From Sulfurihydrogenibium yellowstonense SS-5 (GTDB lineage Bacteria > Aquificota > Aquificia > Aquificales > Hydrogenothermaceae): a stretch of DNA of 8,746 nt. Each line of letters opens with the position of its first letter. Position 1 is the stretch's first letter. This document shows, piece after piece, positions 1 through 6,544 of the stretch. The translations under genes and the position numbers were made by a program. The notes beneath the pieces were generated by a model. That model saw only the letters and a list, made by a program, of their open reading frames with translations, searched no databases and was not told the origin of the DNA. The stretch lies in the NCBI RefSeq assembly GCF_000173615.1, contig NZ_ABZS01000058.1:1-8746 (forward strand). Direction: 5' to 3'.

Positions 1-159
1 TTTAAAGAAAATTTAGAAAGCAGAGACCCTCGTTCTGTTCCAAGATGGTTGGAGCTCGATAAAGATAATCTTAGAGGTAAGGTTGTTGAAATTCCAGAGG
101 AAATTGAATTAGAAATTCCGGTTAACGTTCAGTACATCATTGAGTACTACTCAATGTAA
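1..159 (+). CDS. rpsD: 30S ribosomal protein S4, C-terminal end (partial)
   Basis: The 5' end lies outside the window; 52 codons and a TAA stop remain. The visible protein runs from FKENLESRDPRSVPRWLELD to NVQYIIEYYSM. This matches the conserved S4 tail, where the form VPxWLEvDxxxLkGkVvrlPxRxDidlPvNEqLIVEfYS is typical. S4 binds the 16S rRNA five-way junction and nucleates assembly of the 30S body. In several bacteria it also represses translation of its own operon by binding mRNA. Its place directly upstream of rpoA and rplQ is the usual order of the alpha operon (rpsM-rpsK-rpsD-rpoA-rplQ). The identification rests on the tail sequence and this gene order. Confidence 0.95.
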   Translation, partial: FKENLESRDPRSVPRWLELDKDNLRGKVVEIPEEIELEIPVNVQYIIEYYSM

Positions 160-164
160 TGATA

Positions 165-244
165 TTCCCCAAAACCGCCTGCCGGGTGTGGGGGTTAAAA
201 TAGGCGGTAAATAAATAACCCGGTACCGGATGTACACCGGTTTA
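165..244 (+). promoter_or_regulatory. GC-rich structured spacer between rpsD and rpoA, possible pseudoknot leader
   Basis: Positions 171-240 are about 54% G+C, against roughly one third in the flanking genes. A perfect 7-bp stem can form between ACCGCCT (174-180) and AGGCGGT (202-208). Inside its loop, CCGGGT (182-187) is exactly complementary to ACCCGG (218-223) downstream, so an H-type pseudoknot with an A-rich third loop (209-217) is possible. A competing hairpin pairs 216-224 with 236-244 with one mismatch, and it uses the same 218-223 strand. The rpoA Shine-Dalgarno GGAG (249-252) follows at once. S4 of the E. coli alpha operon binds a pseudoknot leader, so a translational control element here is plausible. 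That role is inferred; only the complementarities are seen. Confidence 0.5.
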
Positions 245-257
245 ATATGGAGTTAGA

Positions 258-1235
258 ATGTCATTGTTAGATTTTGTAATGCCAACAAAAATTTACTGGG
301 ATGAGGCAACTAAAACAGACACATACGGAAAGCTTTATGTTGAACCATTAGAAAGAGGGTTTGGTATAACTATTGGTAATGCCTTGAGAAGAGTTTTGCT
401 CTCTTCATTACCCGGAGGAGCAATTACAGCTGTTAAGATAATGGGTGTTCCTCATGAATTTACAACAATTAAAGGCGTAATAGAAGATGTAGCTGAAATA
501 GTACTAAATTTAAAACAGATAAGATTAAAAATAGATGAGAATATAGAAAGAGATTTTGCTATATTGGAAGCAGAAAATGTAGGTAAAGTTTATGCAAAAG
601 ATATAAAATTTCCTGCAGGAATAGAGTTAGTTACACCAGATGTTCATATATGTACAATCTCTGAACCTACAAAATTACAAATGGAATTTAGAGTAGAAAG
701 AGGTATTGGTTATAAAACAGTTGAAGAATTAGAACCTATTTCAGAAATAGGTTGGATAATTATAGATACAGCTTTCTCTCCAATTAAGAGGGTTGCCTTT
801 AATGTGGAACCTACAAGAGTTGGAGATAAGACAGATTATGATAAATTAATTTTGGAAATTGAGACAGACGGGACAATTACACCGGATGAAGCATTAACAA
901 AGGCATCAAACATTCTTATTGACCATTTTAATATTTTACAAAAACCAACCGTTAAAAAAGTTCAGGTAATTAAGAAAACTGTAGCCCCAAAACCTGAAGA
1001 AATAAAAATTGAAGAGGATAAACTTTCTTTATCTATAGATGAGCTGGAAATCTCTTCAAGAGCTATAAATAATCTTAGAAAGCTTGGAATAAATACAATT
1101 GGTGATTTAGTGAGATTGTCTGAAGAGGATTTAAAAGAAGCTAAAAGCATTGGAAGAAAATCTATAAAAGAGATCAAAGATGCTTTAGCAGAAATGGGAT
1201 TAGAATTAGCCCCATCAAAATCAACATCTCAATAA
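258..1235 (+). CDS. rpoA: DNA-directed RNA polymerase subunit alpha
   Basis: This 325-residue protein is the alpha subunit, whose dimer scaffolds assembly of beta and beta' and whose C-terminal domain contacts UP-element DNA and activators. Residues 1 to about 230 form the N-terminal dimerisation domain, with the hallmark LERGFGITIGNALRRVLLSS at 31-50 and the HEFTTIKGVIEDV stretch at 66-78. A charged linker (about 235-255) leads to the C-terminal domain at 256-318. There R268 and N271 match the DNA-contacting R265 and N268 of E. coli, and G299, K301, S302 and E305 match G296, K298, S299 and E302. The length is normal (about 310-330). The ATG follows GGAG at 249-252 with 5 nt spacing. rplQ starts 16 nt after the stop, so the two are co-transcribed. 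Confidence 0.98.
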   Translation: MSLLDFVMPTKIYWDEATKTDTYGKLYVEPLERGFGITIGNALRRVLLSSLPGGAITAVKIMGVPHEFTTIKGVIEDVAEIVLNLKQIRLKIDENIERDFAILEAENVGKVYAKDIKFPAGIELVTPDVHICTISEPTKLQMEFRVERGIGYKTVEELEPISEIGWIIIDTAFSPIKRVAFNVEPTRVGDKTDYDKLILEIETDGTITPDEALTKASNILIDHFNILQKPTVKKVQVIKKTVAPKPEEIKIEEDKLSLSIDELEISSRAINNLRKLGINTIGDLVRLSEEDLKEAKSIGRKSIKEIKDALAEMGLELAPSKSTSQ

Positions 1236-1251
1236 AAAGGAGGCTTAAAAA

Positions 1252-1617
1252 ATGCGTCATAGAGTAAAAACAAAAAGTTTTCATAGAAGAAAAGAACATA
1301 GAGAAGCTTTATTTATAAATCTTGCAAAAAGCTTAATACTTAATGGAAGAATAGAAACAACTCTTCCGAAAGCAAAAGCTTTAAGACCTTTTATTGAAGA
1401 TCTTGTAACTTTGGCTAAAGAAGACACTGTCCATGCAAAAAGATTGTTAGCTCAAAGATTAAAAGACCAAAAGGTTGCAAAGAAATTGTATACTGAAATA
1501 GCACCATTATTTAAAGAGAGAAATGGCGGATATACAAGAATTTATAAATTGGAAAAAAGAAGAATTGGAGATGGTGGAGAAAAAGCTTTAATTGAATTTG
1601 TAGAATATCCAAGCTAA
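1252..1617 (+). CDS. rplQ: 50S ribosomal protein L17
   Basis: The 121-residue basic protein has the L17 signature: [20 protein letters not shown] at the N-terminus, a middle [33 protein letters not shown], and the C-terminal segment [27 protein letters not shown]17 binds 23S rRNA near the exit side of the large subunit. The length is within the usual 115-130. A strong Shine-Dalgarno AAGGAGG (1237-1243) sits 8 nt before the ATG. The gene closes the classic alpha operon, but the stop codon abuts the ATG of the next gene (TAAATG), so translation and transcription probably continue into the yggT-family gene. Confidence 0.98.
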   Translation: MRHRVKTKSFHRRKEHREALFINLAKSLILNGRIETTLPKAKALRPFIEDLVTLAKEDTVHAKRLLAQRLKDQKVAKKLYTEIAPLFKERNGGYTRIYKLEKRRIGDGGEKALIEFVEYPS

Positions 1618-1917
1618 ATGTTTGTCATTTCTCAATTTTTTGTGGCAATGTCTCAAGTTTTGGACATTGCCCTTGAAATATATAAGTGGATTGTCATAGC
1701 CTCAACCTTAATATCTTTTGTAAATCCGGACCCTTATAATCCAATCGTAAAATTTCTAAGAAATGCAACCGAATCGGCCTTCAGATTAATCAAAAGATAT
1801 ATTCCAACGGTTATCTATAACGTAGATTTTGCTCCTTTTATTGTGATACTGATTATCATTTTTCTACAAAGGTTTTTAGTCCCGATTATTTATAATTTTG
1901 GAATAAGTTTGAGATAA
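1618..1917 (+). CDS. YggT-family integral membrane protein
   Basis: This 99-residue protein has two hydrophobic segments, about 4-34 and 66-93. They flank a conserved amphipathic middle, NPDPYNPIVKFLRNATESAF (36-55), where the DPYNPIV-x-FLR block is the YggT/YlmG signature. The family is found in the bacterial inner membrane and in chloroplasts. It has been linked to envelope integrity, osmotic tolerance and, in Gram-positives, the division gene neighbourhood, but its biochemical role is not settled. The ATG directly abuts the rplQ stop with no good Shine-Dalgarno, so it is probably translated by coupling. An internal ATG at 1648 would cut into the first hydrophobic segment and is less likely. 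Attachment to a ribosomal operon is somewhat unusual. Confidence 0.88.
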   Translation: MFVISQFFVAMSQVLDIALEIYKWIVIASTLISFVNPDPYNPIVKFLRNATESAFRLIKRYIPTVIYNVDFAPFIVILIIIFLQRFLVPIIYNFGISLR

Positions 1918-1936
1918 CCAGACTTTTATCACTTAG

Positions 1937-1970
1937 TAATAACTCTCTCGCTTCTTAAACAACTTTTAAA
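1937..1970 (+). repeat. 34-bp direct repeat, copy A
   Basis: This segment matches 2259-2292 at 31 of 34 positions in the same orientation, with the start points 322 bp apart. Copy B includes the stop codon and last residues of the radical SAM gene; copy A is non-coding. The simplest reading is that the 3' end of that gene was duplicated and the intervening DNA, with its three hairpin repeats, lies between the copies. Confidence 0.8.
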
Positions 1971-2021
1971 ATTACGTTGTTCTAAGTTTCAACCAAGTCT
2001 AAAATTAACCAGTCTCTTGAC

Positions 2022-2050
2022 CGTCATTCTGCAACCGCCAAAGAATCTCC
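2022..2050 (+). repeat. Intergenic hairpin repeat, unit 1 (plus orientation, degenerate centre)
   Basis: The unit starts with GTCATTCT (2023-2030) and ends with AAGAATCTCC (2041-2050). ATTCT (2026-2030) pairs with AGAAT (2042-2046). The centre is diverged and lacks the GAGNNN...GAAG core of the best copies. Confidence 0.65.
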
Positions 2051-2070
2051 TTTTTCCTCACTTTTTGAAA

Positions 2071-2105
2071 GAGGAAATCCTTCGGACTATCGTCCTCAGG
2101 TTGAT
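2071..2105 (-). repeat. Intergenic hairpin repeat, unit 2 (minus orientation)
   Basis: Read on the minus strand this has CCTGAGG and CCGAAGGAT. The outer arms ATCCT (2077-2081) and AGGTT (2098-2102) pair with one mismatch. The inner arms GGAC (2084-2087) and GTCC (2092-2095) pair perfectly around a TATC loop. The inner arm sequence differs from unit 5 but stays paired. Confidence 0.7.
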
Positions 2106-2117
2106 AGCCTAACACTT

Positions 2118-2146
2118 CGTCATTCTTCAGCAGGCGAAGAATCTTC
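2118..2146 (+). repeat. Intergenic hairpin repeat, unit 3 (plus orientation)
   Basis: The unit begins CGTCATTCT and ends GAAGAATCTTC. ATTCTTC (2122-2128) pairs with GAAGAAT (2136-2142) over 7 bp around a 7-nt loop, the longest uninterrupted arm among the copies here. Confidence 0.75.
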
Positions 2147-2258
2147 AACATTTCTCACCAATTCTTTTTTCAGTTTAAAAAAATTAAAGTTGCAAAAATT
2201 TTGAAACACTCTCTTAAAAGAGTTGCTTAATAGCCTGGGACATTAATCGCTAATTATT

Positions 2259-2292
2259 TAATAACTTTCTCACTTCTTAAACAACTCTTAAA
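2259..2292 (+). repeat. 34-bp direct repeat, copy B (overlaps the radical SAM 3' end)
   Basis: Partner of 1937-1970, with 31 of 34 identical bases. The stop codon of the minus-strand radical SAM gene (2277-2279) lies inside it, so this copy is constrained by coding and is probably the parental one. Confidence 0.8.
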
Positions 2293-3200
2293 CTTAACTT
2301 TTCCAATCTTTCTCTTTTTTGAAACTCTTCTTCTATAGCTTTTAAAACTTCCATTTTATGTTTTGGGGAACACCAATATGGAGCTACAAGTTCATCTTCT
2401 GCAGCTTCTCCTGTTATCCTATGGACTATTATATCTTTTGGCAAGTAAGATAAGAAGTCAACGGCTAATTTTGCATATTCTTTCATATCAAGCTCTTTTA
2501 TTTCTCCTATGTGATACTGCTTTTCCATCGCAGTATGTTTTACTATGTGAAGAGGATGGATTTTTACACCATCTATTGGCAGCGCCGTAATAAGCTTTGC
2601 TGTTTCCATCATATCGTCATAGTCTTCCTCCGGCAACCCAAGAATAACATGTACGCAGATTTTTATTGAAGACCTTTTTTTAGTTCTTAGGACTGCATCA
2701 ACGAATTCAGAAACTCCATGAGCTCTGTTTATTTTTTTTAGTGTTTTATAATGGGCTGTTTGCAGACCATACTCTATCCATATTTCTGGTTTTTCAATGG
2801 TATAGGAAGCTATCAAATCAAGAACTTCCTCCGGTACACAGTCTGGTCTTGTTCCGATAGACATTCCGATTATTTCCGGATAACTCATTGCTTGGTCGTA
2901 AACCTCTCTAAGCTTTTCAACCGGTGCATAAGTATTTGTAAATGCCTGAAAGTATGCAAGAAAACCTTTTGTGTTTTTAAATTTATTCTTATAAAATTCC
3001 ATACTTTTTTCTATCTGGTCTTTTACGGTTTGCTTTGTCATAGCATACGGACTAAAAGATTCATTATTGCAAAATGTACATCCACCCGATGCTTTTGACC
3101 CATCTCTGTTAGGACACGTAAAACCTGCATCTATTGCTATTTTCTGAATTCTTCCACCGTATTTTTCTTTAAGATAATCATTAAACTTTCTATAATACAT
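2277..3200 (-). CDS. TIGR01212 (YhcC/YtqA) family radical SAM protein
   Basis: From the preferred start the protein has 307 residues. The [4Fe-4S] cluster motif is CPNRDGSKASGGCTFC (Cys29, Cys41 and Cys44), whose C-X11-C-X2-C spacing is peculiar to this family rather than the usual CX3CX2C. Further family marks are GMSIGTRPDC, IEYGLQTA, HVILGLPEE, GVKIHPLHIVKHTAME, and HRITGEAAEDELVAPYWCSP near the C-terminus. The B. subtilis member YtqA (MnmL) has been implicated in maturing the cmnm5(s2)U wobble base of tRNA. A tRNA-modification role is therefore likely, but it is transferred by family. A start at 3209 (three residues longer) is possible, but AAGG would then abut the codon; the ATG at 3200 has AAGGA 8 nt upstream. 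The gene stands alone and is divergent from serA. Confidence 0.9.
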   Translation of the reverse strand: MYYRKFNDYLKEKYGGRIQKIAIDAGFTCPNRDGSKASGGCTFCNNESFSPYAMTKQTVKDQIEKSMEFYKNKFKNTKGFLAYFQAFTNTYAPVEKLREVYDQAMSYPEIIGMSIGTRPDCVPEEVLDLIASYTIEKPEIWIEYGLQTAHYKTLKKINRAHGVSEFVDAVLRTKKRSSIKICVHVILGLPEEDYDDMMETAKLITALPIDGVKIHPLHIVKHTAMEKQYHIGEIKELDMKEYAKLAVDFLSYLPKDIIVHRITGEAAEDELVAPYWCSPKHKMEVLKAIEEEFQKRERLEKLSLRVV

Positions 3201-3205
3201 TTTTA

Positions 3206-3213
3206 CCATCCTT
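3206..3213 (-). promoter_or_regulatory. Shine-Dalgarno that decides the radical SAM start
   Basis: On the minus strand AAGGATGG precedes the ATG at 3200-3198, with 8 nt between AAGGA and the codon. The upstream ATG at 3209-3207 overlaps this motif and so lacks a ribosome binding site at useful distance. Confidence 0.55.
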
Positions 3214-3232
3214 GTAGAGAGTTTTTTAATTT

Positions 3233-3260
3233 AATATAGTCTGCTACTTTGTTTAAACAA
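3233..3260 (-). promoter_or_regulatory. Candidate promoter of the radical SAM gene with overlapping palindrome
   Basis: On the minus strand, TTGTTT and TATATT are separated by 16 bp, and the -10 box lies about 33 bp before the start codon. The -35 keeps only the TTG of the consensus. It lies within the perfect palindrome TTGTTTAAACAA (3249-3260), which could be an operator or chance in AT-rich DNA. Confidence 0.3.
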
Positions 3261-3336
3261 TGTTTCAATTCATTCTATTTAAAAAAACATAAATCAAATT
3301 TAAAAATACGCTAGGTGAGAAATTCAATAAAAGTAG

Positions 3337-3364
3337 GAGATTCTTCGCACGTCTTCAGAATGAT
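3337..3364 (-). repeat. Intergenic hairpin repeat, unit 4 (minus orientation)
   Basis: On the minus strand it reads TCATTCTGAAG, a short variable core, then GCGAAGAATCTC. The outer arms ATTCT (3340-3344) and AGAAT (3357-3361) pair perfectly. The apical part shows no clear inner stem. Confidence 0.75.
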
Positions 3365-3412
3365 AAATAAGGTTGCCCTTTTTCTAATGTTTATCAATCA
3401 ATCTTTTTCCGT

Positions 3413-3444
3413 GTCATCCTGAGGCCGCAAGGCCGAAGGATCTC
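3413..3444 (+). repeat. Intergenic hairpin repeat, unit 5 (plus orientation, best folded copy)
   Basis: The unit starts GTCATCCTGA and ends GAAGGATCTC. The outer arms ATCCT (3416-3420) and AGGAT (3437-3441) pair. The inner arms GGCC (3423-3426) and GGCC (3431-3434) pair around GCAA, a GNRA tetraloop. It is followed by CATTTTTT, so it could also act as a terminator-like stem upstream of serA. Confidence 0.85.
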
Positions 3445-3534
3445 ATTTTTTATATACTATAAAAACCACTATTTTATCACCCTTAATTGAAATGATAATC
3501 TACTGCCGTGTTTTAAATAATGTTTATTTTAACA

Positions 3535-3559
3535 TATAATCAATGATTTGAGTTATAAT
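3535..3559 (+). promoter_or_regulatory. Candidate -10 region(s) for the serA operon
   Basis: Two perfect TATAAT hexamers occur at 3535-3540 and 3554-3559, 37 to 61 bp before the serA ATG. Neither has a recognisable TTGACA at 16-18 bp upstream, so the exact promoter is uncertain in this AT-rich stretch. Confidence 0.3.
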
Positions 3560-3578
3560 AATACTTTAAAAAATTCGC

Positions 3579-3584
3579 AGGAGG
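3579..3584 (+). promoter_or_regulatory. Shine-Dalgarno that decides the serA start
   Basis: AGGAGG lies 11 nt before the ATG at 3596. It falls inside the longer open frame that begins at the TTG at 3548, which argues against that upstream start. Confidence 0.75.
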
Positions 3585-3595
3585 ATTTTATTATT

Positions 3596-5185
3596 ATGTA
3601 CAAAGTCTTAGTCACTGATGATATATCTCCAAAAGGATTGGAAATATTAAGCAACGATGAAGAAATAGACCTTGATTATCAACCAGAGATTAAATTTGAT
3701 GAATTACTTGAAATAATTAAAGATTATGATGCAATTATCACAAGAAGTAGAACGCCGGTTACAAAAGAACTTTTAGAAAGAGCAGAAAAGTTAAAGGTAA
3801 TAGGTAGGGCAGGGGTAGGTGTTGATAACGTAGATTTAGAAGAAGCTTCTAGAAGAGGTATTTTAGTTGTAAATACTCCGGGGGCTAATACGATCGGTGC
3901 TGCTGAAATCACAATGGCACATATGTACGCAGTCTTAAGAAAACTACATTTAGCTCATGACTCTGTAAAGGCTGGCGAGTGGAAAAGGTCAAAGTTTATG
4001 GGTGAAGAGTTAGATGGAAAGGTGGTTGGAATAATTGGTCTTGGTAATGTTGGTTCCCAAGTTGCTATCAGATGTAAAGCAGCAGGAGCAAAGGTTATAG
4101 CTTATGACCCATACATTCCAAAAGAAAAAGGTGATAGGCTTGGCGTTGAGATAATAGATGATTTACATGAGCTTATAAAGATGTCTGATATTATCACTCT
4201 TCATTGTCCATTAACAGAAGAAACAAGAAATATGATAGGAAAAAAAGAGTTTGACCTTATGAAGAAAGGTGTTTATTTCATAAATTGTGCAAGAGGTGGA
4301 ATCGTTGATGAAGATGCTTTATATGATGCAATTCAAGAAGGCAAAATAGCCGGGCTTGGACTTGATGTATTCTCAAAAGAGCCACCGGATGATGGAATCA
4401 GAAGATTATTTGAATTTCCAAATATTAGCCTATCTCCACACATTGGAGCAAATACTTACGAATCACAAGATAACGTTGCAATTAAAATAGCTCAGTATGT
4501 TATAGCTGCTTTAAAAGGTCAGTTTGTTGAGGTGGCAGTAAACGCACCATTTACAATAACAGAAGGATTTGAAAACATAAAGGCATATCTTGAACTTGCA
4601 GAAAAGCTTGGAAGCTTTCTAACCCAGTATGCAGGAGGACATTTTACAGAGATAAACATAGAAGTTAGAGGAAGCATAAAACAGCATATAGAGCCAATAA
4701 CAGCATTTTTCTTGAAAGGCTTTTTATCGCCAATTTTAGATACACCTGTTAATATAATTAATGCACCTTTCATAGCAAAAGAAAGAGGGGTTAATATCGT
4801 CAAATCTACAAGAGAGGCAGGACTTAACTTTAAAGAGTTTATAAAAATCACTGCAAGGTCTAAAGATAAAGAAGTGTCTGTAGGTGGAACTGCTCTTTAT
4901 GATAAATTCCCAAGAATCATGATGGTTGATAACTACTGGATAGATATTGAACCACAAGGTGTAATCTTAATGTTTGAAAACAAAGACGTCCCGGGTGTAA
5001 TCGGAAAACTTGGGACATTGCTTGCAAAACATAATGTAAACATAGCAGGATTTAGGCTTGGAAGATTAGAAAAAGGTAAAATTGCTCTTGGAGCTCTTCA
5101 GCTTGACGATAGATTAAATGAAGAAATTTTAGAGGAAATTCATCAAATACCAGAAATCATAAAAGCAAAACAAGTTATATTATAA
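3596..5185 (+). CDS. serA: D-3-phosphoglycerate dehydrogenase
   Basis: SerA oxidises 3-phosphoglycerate to 3-phosphohydroxypyruvate with NAD, the first committed step of serine synthesis in the cytoplasm. From the ATG at 3596 the protein has 529 residues, normal for the long type 1 form. The substrate domain starts at MYKVLVTDDI and includes GRAGVGVDNVD (70-80). The nucleotide domain has the Rossmann motif GLGNVG (148-153). Catalytic residues are R233 in CARGGIVDE, E262 in SKEPP and H282 in PHIGANTYES. An intervening domain (about 315-445) is followed by an ACT domain (about 457-529) with the DVPGVIGKLGTLLAKHNVNI pattern, so serine feedback is possible. An in-frame TTG at 3548 would add 16 unlikely residues. 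The ino1-like gene follows after 12 nt. Confidence 0.97.
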   Translation: MYKVLVTDDISPKGLEILSNDEEIDLDYQPEIKFDELLEIIKDYDAIITRSRTPVTKELLERAEKLKVIGRAGVGVDNVDLEEASRRGILVVNTPGANTIGAAEITMAHMYAVLRKLHLAHDSVKAGEWKRSKFMGEELDGKVVGIIGLGNVGSQVAIRCKAAGAKVIAYDPYIPKEKGDRLGVEIIDDLHELIKMSDIITLHCPLTEETRNMIGKKEFDLMKKGVYFINCARGGIVDEDALYDAIQEGKIAGLGLDVFSKEPPDDGIRRLFEFPNISLSPHIGANTYESQDNVAIKIAQYVIAALKGQFVEVAVNAPFTITEGFENIKAYLELAEKLGSFLTQYAGGHFTEINIEVRGSIKQHIEPITAFFLKGFLSPILDTPVNIINAPFIAKERGVNIVKSTREAGLNFKEFIKITARSKDKEVSVGGTALYDKFPRIMMVDNYWIDIEPQGVILMFENKDVPGVIGKLGTLLAKHNVNIAGFRLGRLEKGKIALGALQLDDRLNEEILEEIHQIPEIIKAKQVIL

Positions 5186-5197
5186 GGAGGCGATAAA

Positions 5198-6307
5198 TTG
5201 TCTGATAAGAAAATTAGAGTAGCTATTGCCGGAGTTGGAAACTGCGCAAGTGCTTTGATTCAAGGAATTTATTATTACAAAGATAAGCAAAATTTAGAAG
5301 CAAGCGGAATAATGCACGAAGAAATAGGCGGATATAAACCTTGGGACATAGAAATAGTGGCAGCATGGGATATAGATGCCAGAAAAGTAGGCTTTGATGT
5401 AAGTCAGGCAATTTTTGCACAGCCAAACTGTACTACCGTTTTTAAAAGAGATGTTCCGCACATGGGCGTTAAAGTCAGAATGGGTAAAGTCCTTGACGGT
5501 TACCCAGAACATATGAAAAACTACCCTCCAGAAAATGCTTTTGTATTAGCAGATACAAAAGAAGATAGTTTAGAAACAGTTATAAAAGTATTGATAGAAT
5601 CAAAGGCAGATGTTTTAGTTAACTATGTGCCGGTTGGGGCTGAAAAGGCAGCAAGATTCTATGCTCAAGCTTGCTTAGAAGCAGGTGTTTCATTCATAAA
5701 CTGTATGCCAACGTTCATAGTATCTGACGATGAATGGGCTAAAAAATTTGAAGAAGCAGGCATACCGGTAATCGGAGATGACATTAAATCGCAAGTTGGA
5801 GCAACAATTACGCATAGAGTTCTTACTCAGCTTCTATTAGAAAGAGGCGTTAAAATAGATAGAACATATCAATTGAACGTTGGTGGTAATACTGACTTTT
5901 TAAATATGCTTGAAAGAAGCAGATTAGAAACTAAGAAAAAATCTAAAACAGAAGCTGTTACATCTTTGATACCTTACGGCATAGACCCAAGAAACGTTCA
6001 TATTGGACCAAGTGATTATGTGCCATGGCTAAAAGATAAAAAACTTGCTTTTATCAGAATAGAAGGAAGATTGTTTGGCGATGTTCCTATGAACATTGAA
6101 CTTAGATTGGAAGTTGAAGACTCACCTAACAGTGCAGGGGTTGCAATAGATGCTATAAGATGTGCTAAACTTGCTCAAGACAGAGGAATAGGTGGTCCGT
6201 TATATTCTATTTCTGCATACACAATGAAACACCCACCAATCCAGTATAAAGACTATCAAGCAAGACAGATGGTTGAAGAATTTATAGCAGGAATTAGAGA
6301 AAGGTGA
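5198..6307 (+). CDS. ino1: Inositol-3-phosphate synthase (actinobacterial/archaeal Ino1 type)
   Basis: This enzyme converts glucose-6-phosphate to 1L-myo-inositol 1-phosphate (also called D-myo-inositol 3-phosphate) with bound NAD. The 369 residues resemble the Mycobacterium Ino1 layout along the full length: Rossmann [20 protein letters not shown] (9-28), [30 protein letters not shown] (188-207), [16 protein letters not shown] (225-240), [15 protein letters not shown] and [18 protein letters not shown]. Lys197 in DDIKSQ and Lys250 in SKT sit in the conserved active-site blocks. The start is TTG, supported by AAGGAGG at 5184-5190, which overlaps the serA stop, with 7 nt spacing. Co-transcription with serA is near certain. 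The product could supply inositol phospholipids or a di-myo-inositol-phosphate solute, both known from thermophiles; which one applies here is not shown. Confidence 0.93.
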   Translation: MSDKKIRVAIAGVGNCASALIQGIYYYKDKQNLEASGIMHEEIGGYKPWDIEIVAAWDIDARKVGFDVSQAIFAQPNCTTVFKRDVPHMGVKVRMGKVLDGYPEHMKNYPPENAFVLADTKEDSLETVIKVLIESKADVLVNYVPVGAEKAARFYAQACLEAGVSFINCMPTFIVSDDEWAKKFEEAGIPVIGDDIKSQVGATITHRVLTQLLLERGVKIDRTYQLNVGGNTDFLNMLERSRLETKKKSKTEAVTSLIPYGIDPRNVHIGPSDYVPWLKDKKLAFIRIEGRLFGDVPMNIELRLEVEDSPNSAGVAIDAIRCAKLAQDRGIGGPLYSISAYTMKHPPIQYKDYQARQMVEEFIAGIRER

Positions 6308-6525
6308 GAATAAAGGTAAAAGTTAAGCCGGGTGCAAGTGAAAACGAAGTTAAAAAGATAGATGAGTATCTTTATGAAGTAAGAACAACTACAATACCGG
6401 AAAAAGGAAAGGCAAACGAAAAAGTCATTGAGCTTTTATCTGATTTTTTTGATGTTCCAAAAAGTAAAATAAAGATAATTAAAGGTCAAGCAAGTAGAGA
6501 AAAAGAGGTGGAGGTAGTAGAGTAG
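6304..6525 (+). CDS. YggU / DUF167 (UPF0235) family protein
   Basis: This small 73-residue protein has the family pattern: [12 protein letters not shown] (5-16), then [18 protein letters not shown] (32-49), [21 protein letters not shown] (51-71). The invariant KPGA, GKANE and G-x-x-SR-x-K positions are all present. Solved family members have a compact alpha/beta fold and no agreed function; the family often sits beside yggT and yggS. Here a yggT-family gene lies 4.4 kb away in another operon. The GTG start overlaps the ino1 stop by four bases (GTGA), so translation is coupled. The last codons and the stop form part of the terminator stem-loop. Confidence 0.88.
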   Translation: MRIKVKVKPGASENEVKKIDEYLYEVRTTTIPEKGKANEKVIELLSDFFDVPKSKIKIIKGQASREKEVEVVE

Positions 6526-6537
6526 CTACCTCCTTTT
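6510..6537 (+). terminator. Rho-independent terminator of the serA-ino1-yggU operon
   Basis: GGAGGTAG (6510-6517) pairs perfectly with CTACCTCC (6526-6533) around an 8-nt loop that contains the yggU TAG stop (6523-6525). The stem is followed by TTTT, then GATAGTTTT. On the minus strand the stem is followed by ACCTCTTTTT, so it may also stop the convergent lipoprotein transcript. The T-tract is short on both sides. Confidence 0.8.
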
Positions 6538-6544
6538 GATAGTT

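Larger units (their letters stand above)
1918..2276. other. 359-bp non-coding gap between convergent yggT-family and radical SAM genes
   Basis: No open frame here resembles a protein. The gap holds three units of the hairpin repeat (2022-2050, 2071-2105, 2118-2146) in orientations plus, minus, plus. It is bracketed by two copies of a 34-bp direct repeat, the second of which runs into the radical SAM stop region. ACTCT (2208-2212) and AGAGT (2219-2223) can form a small stem. On the minus strand this is followed by a T-rich run (complement of 2192-2204), so it may be a weak terminator for the radical SAM gene about 55 bp past its stop. I see no clear terminator for the rplQ-yggT transcript other than the repeat hairpins. 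Confidence 0.7.
3201..3595. other. Non-coding divergent gap between the radical SAM gene and serA
   Basis: This gap must hold promoters for both divergent genes. A possible minus-strand promoter is TTGTTT (complement of 3255-3260) and TATATT (complement of 3233-3238) with a 16-bp spacer. A 12-bp perfect palindrome, TTGTTTAAACAA (3249-3260), covers its -35. Repeat units 4 (minus) and 5 (plus) occupy 3337-3364 and 3413-3444. The stretch 3445-3578 before serA is very AT-rich and carries two TATAAT boxes. No credible gene is seen. Confidence 0.65.

Noticed and set aside
2022..2146. CRISPR-like array of three repeats
   Set aside because: The units alternate in orientation, vary in sequence and have unequal spacing. 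There are no spacers of constant length and no cas genes.
2363..3098. Plus-strand open frames of 75 and 115 codons opposite the radical SAM gene
   Set aside because: They are antisense shadows with cysteine- and phenylalanine-rich random composition, no ribosome binding site and no family resemblance. The minus-strand frame has clear conserved motifs.
3548..3595. Upstream TTG start giving a 16-residue longer SerA
   Set aside because: The Shine-Dalgarno AGGAGG (3579-3584) lies inside this extension, TTG 3548 has none, and family alignments begin at MYKVLVTDD.
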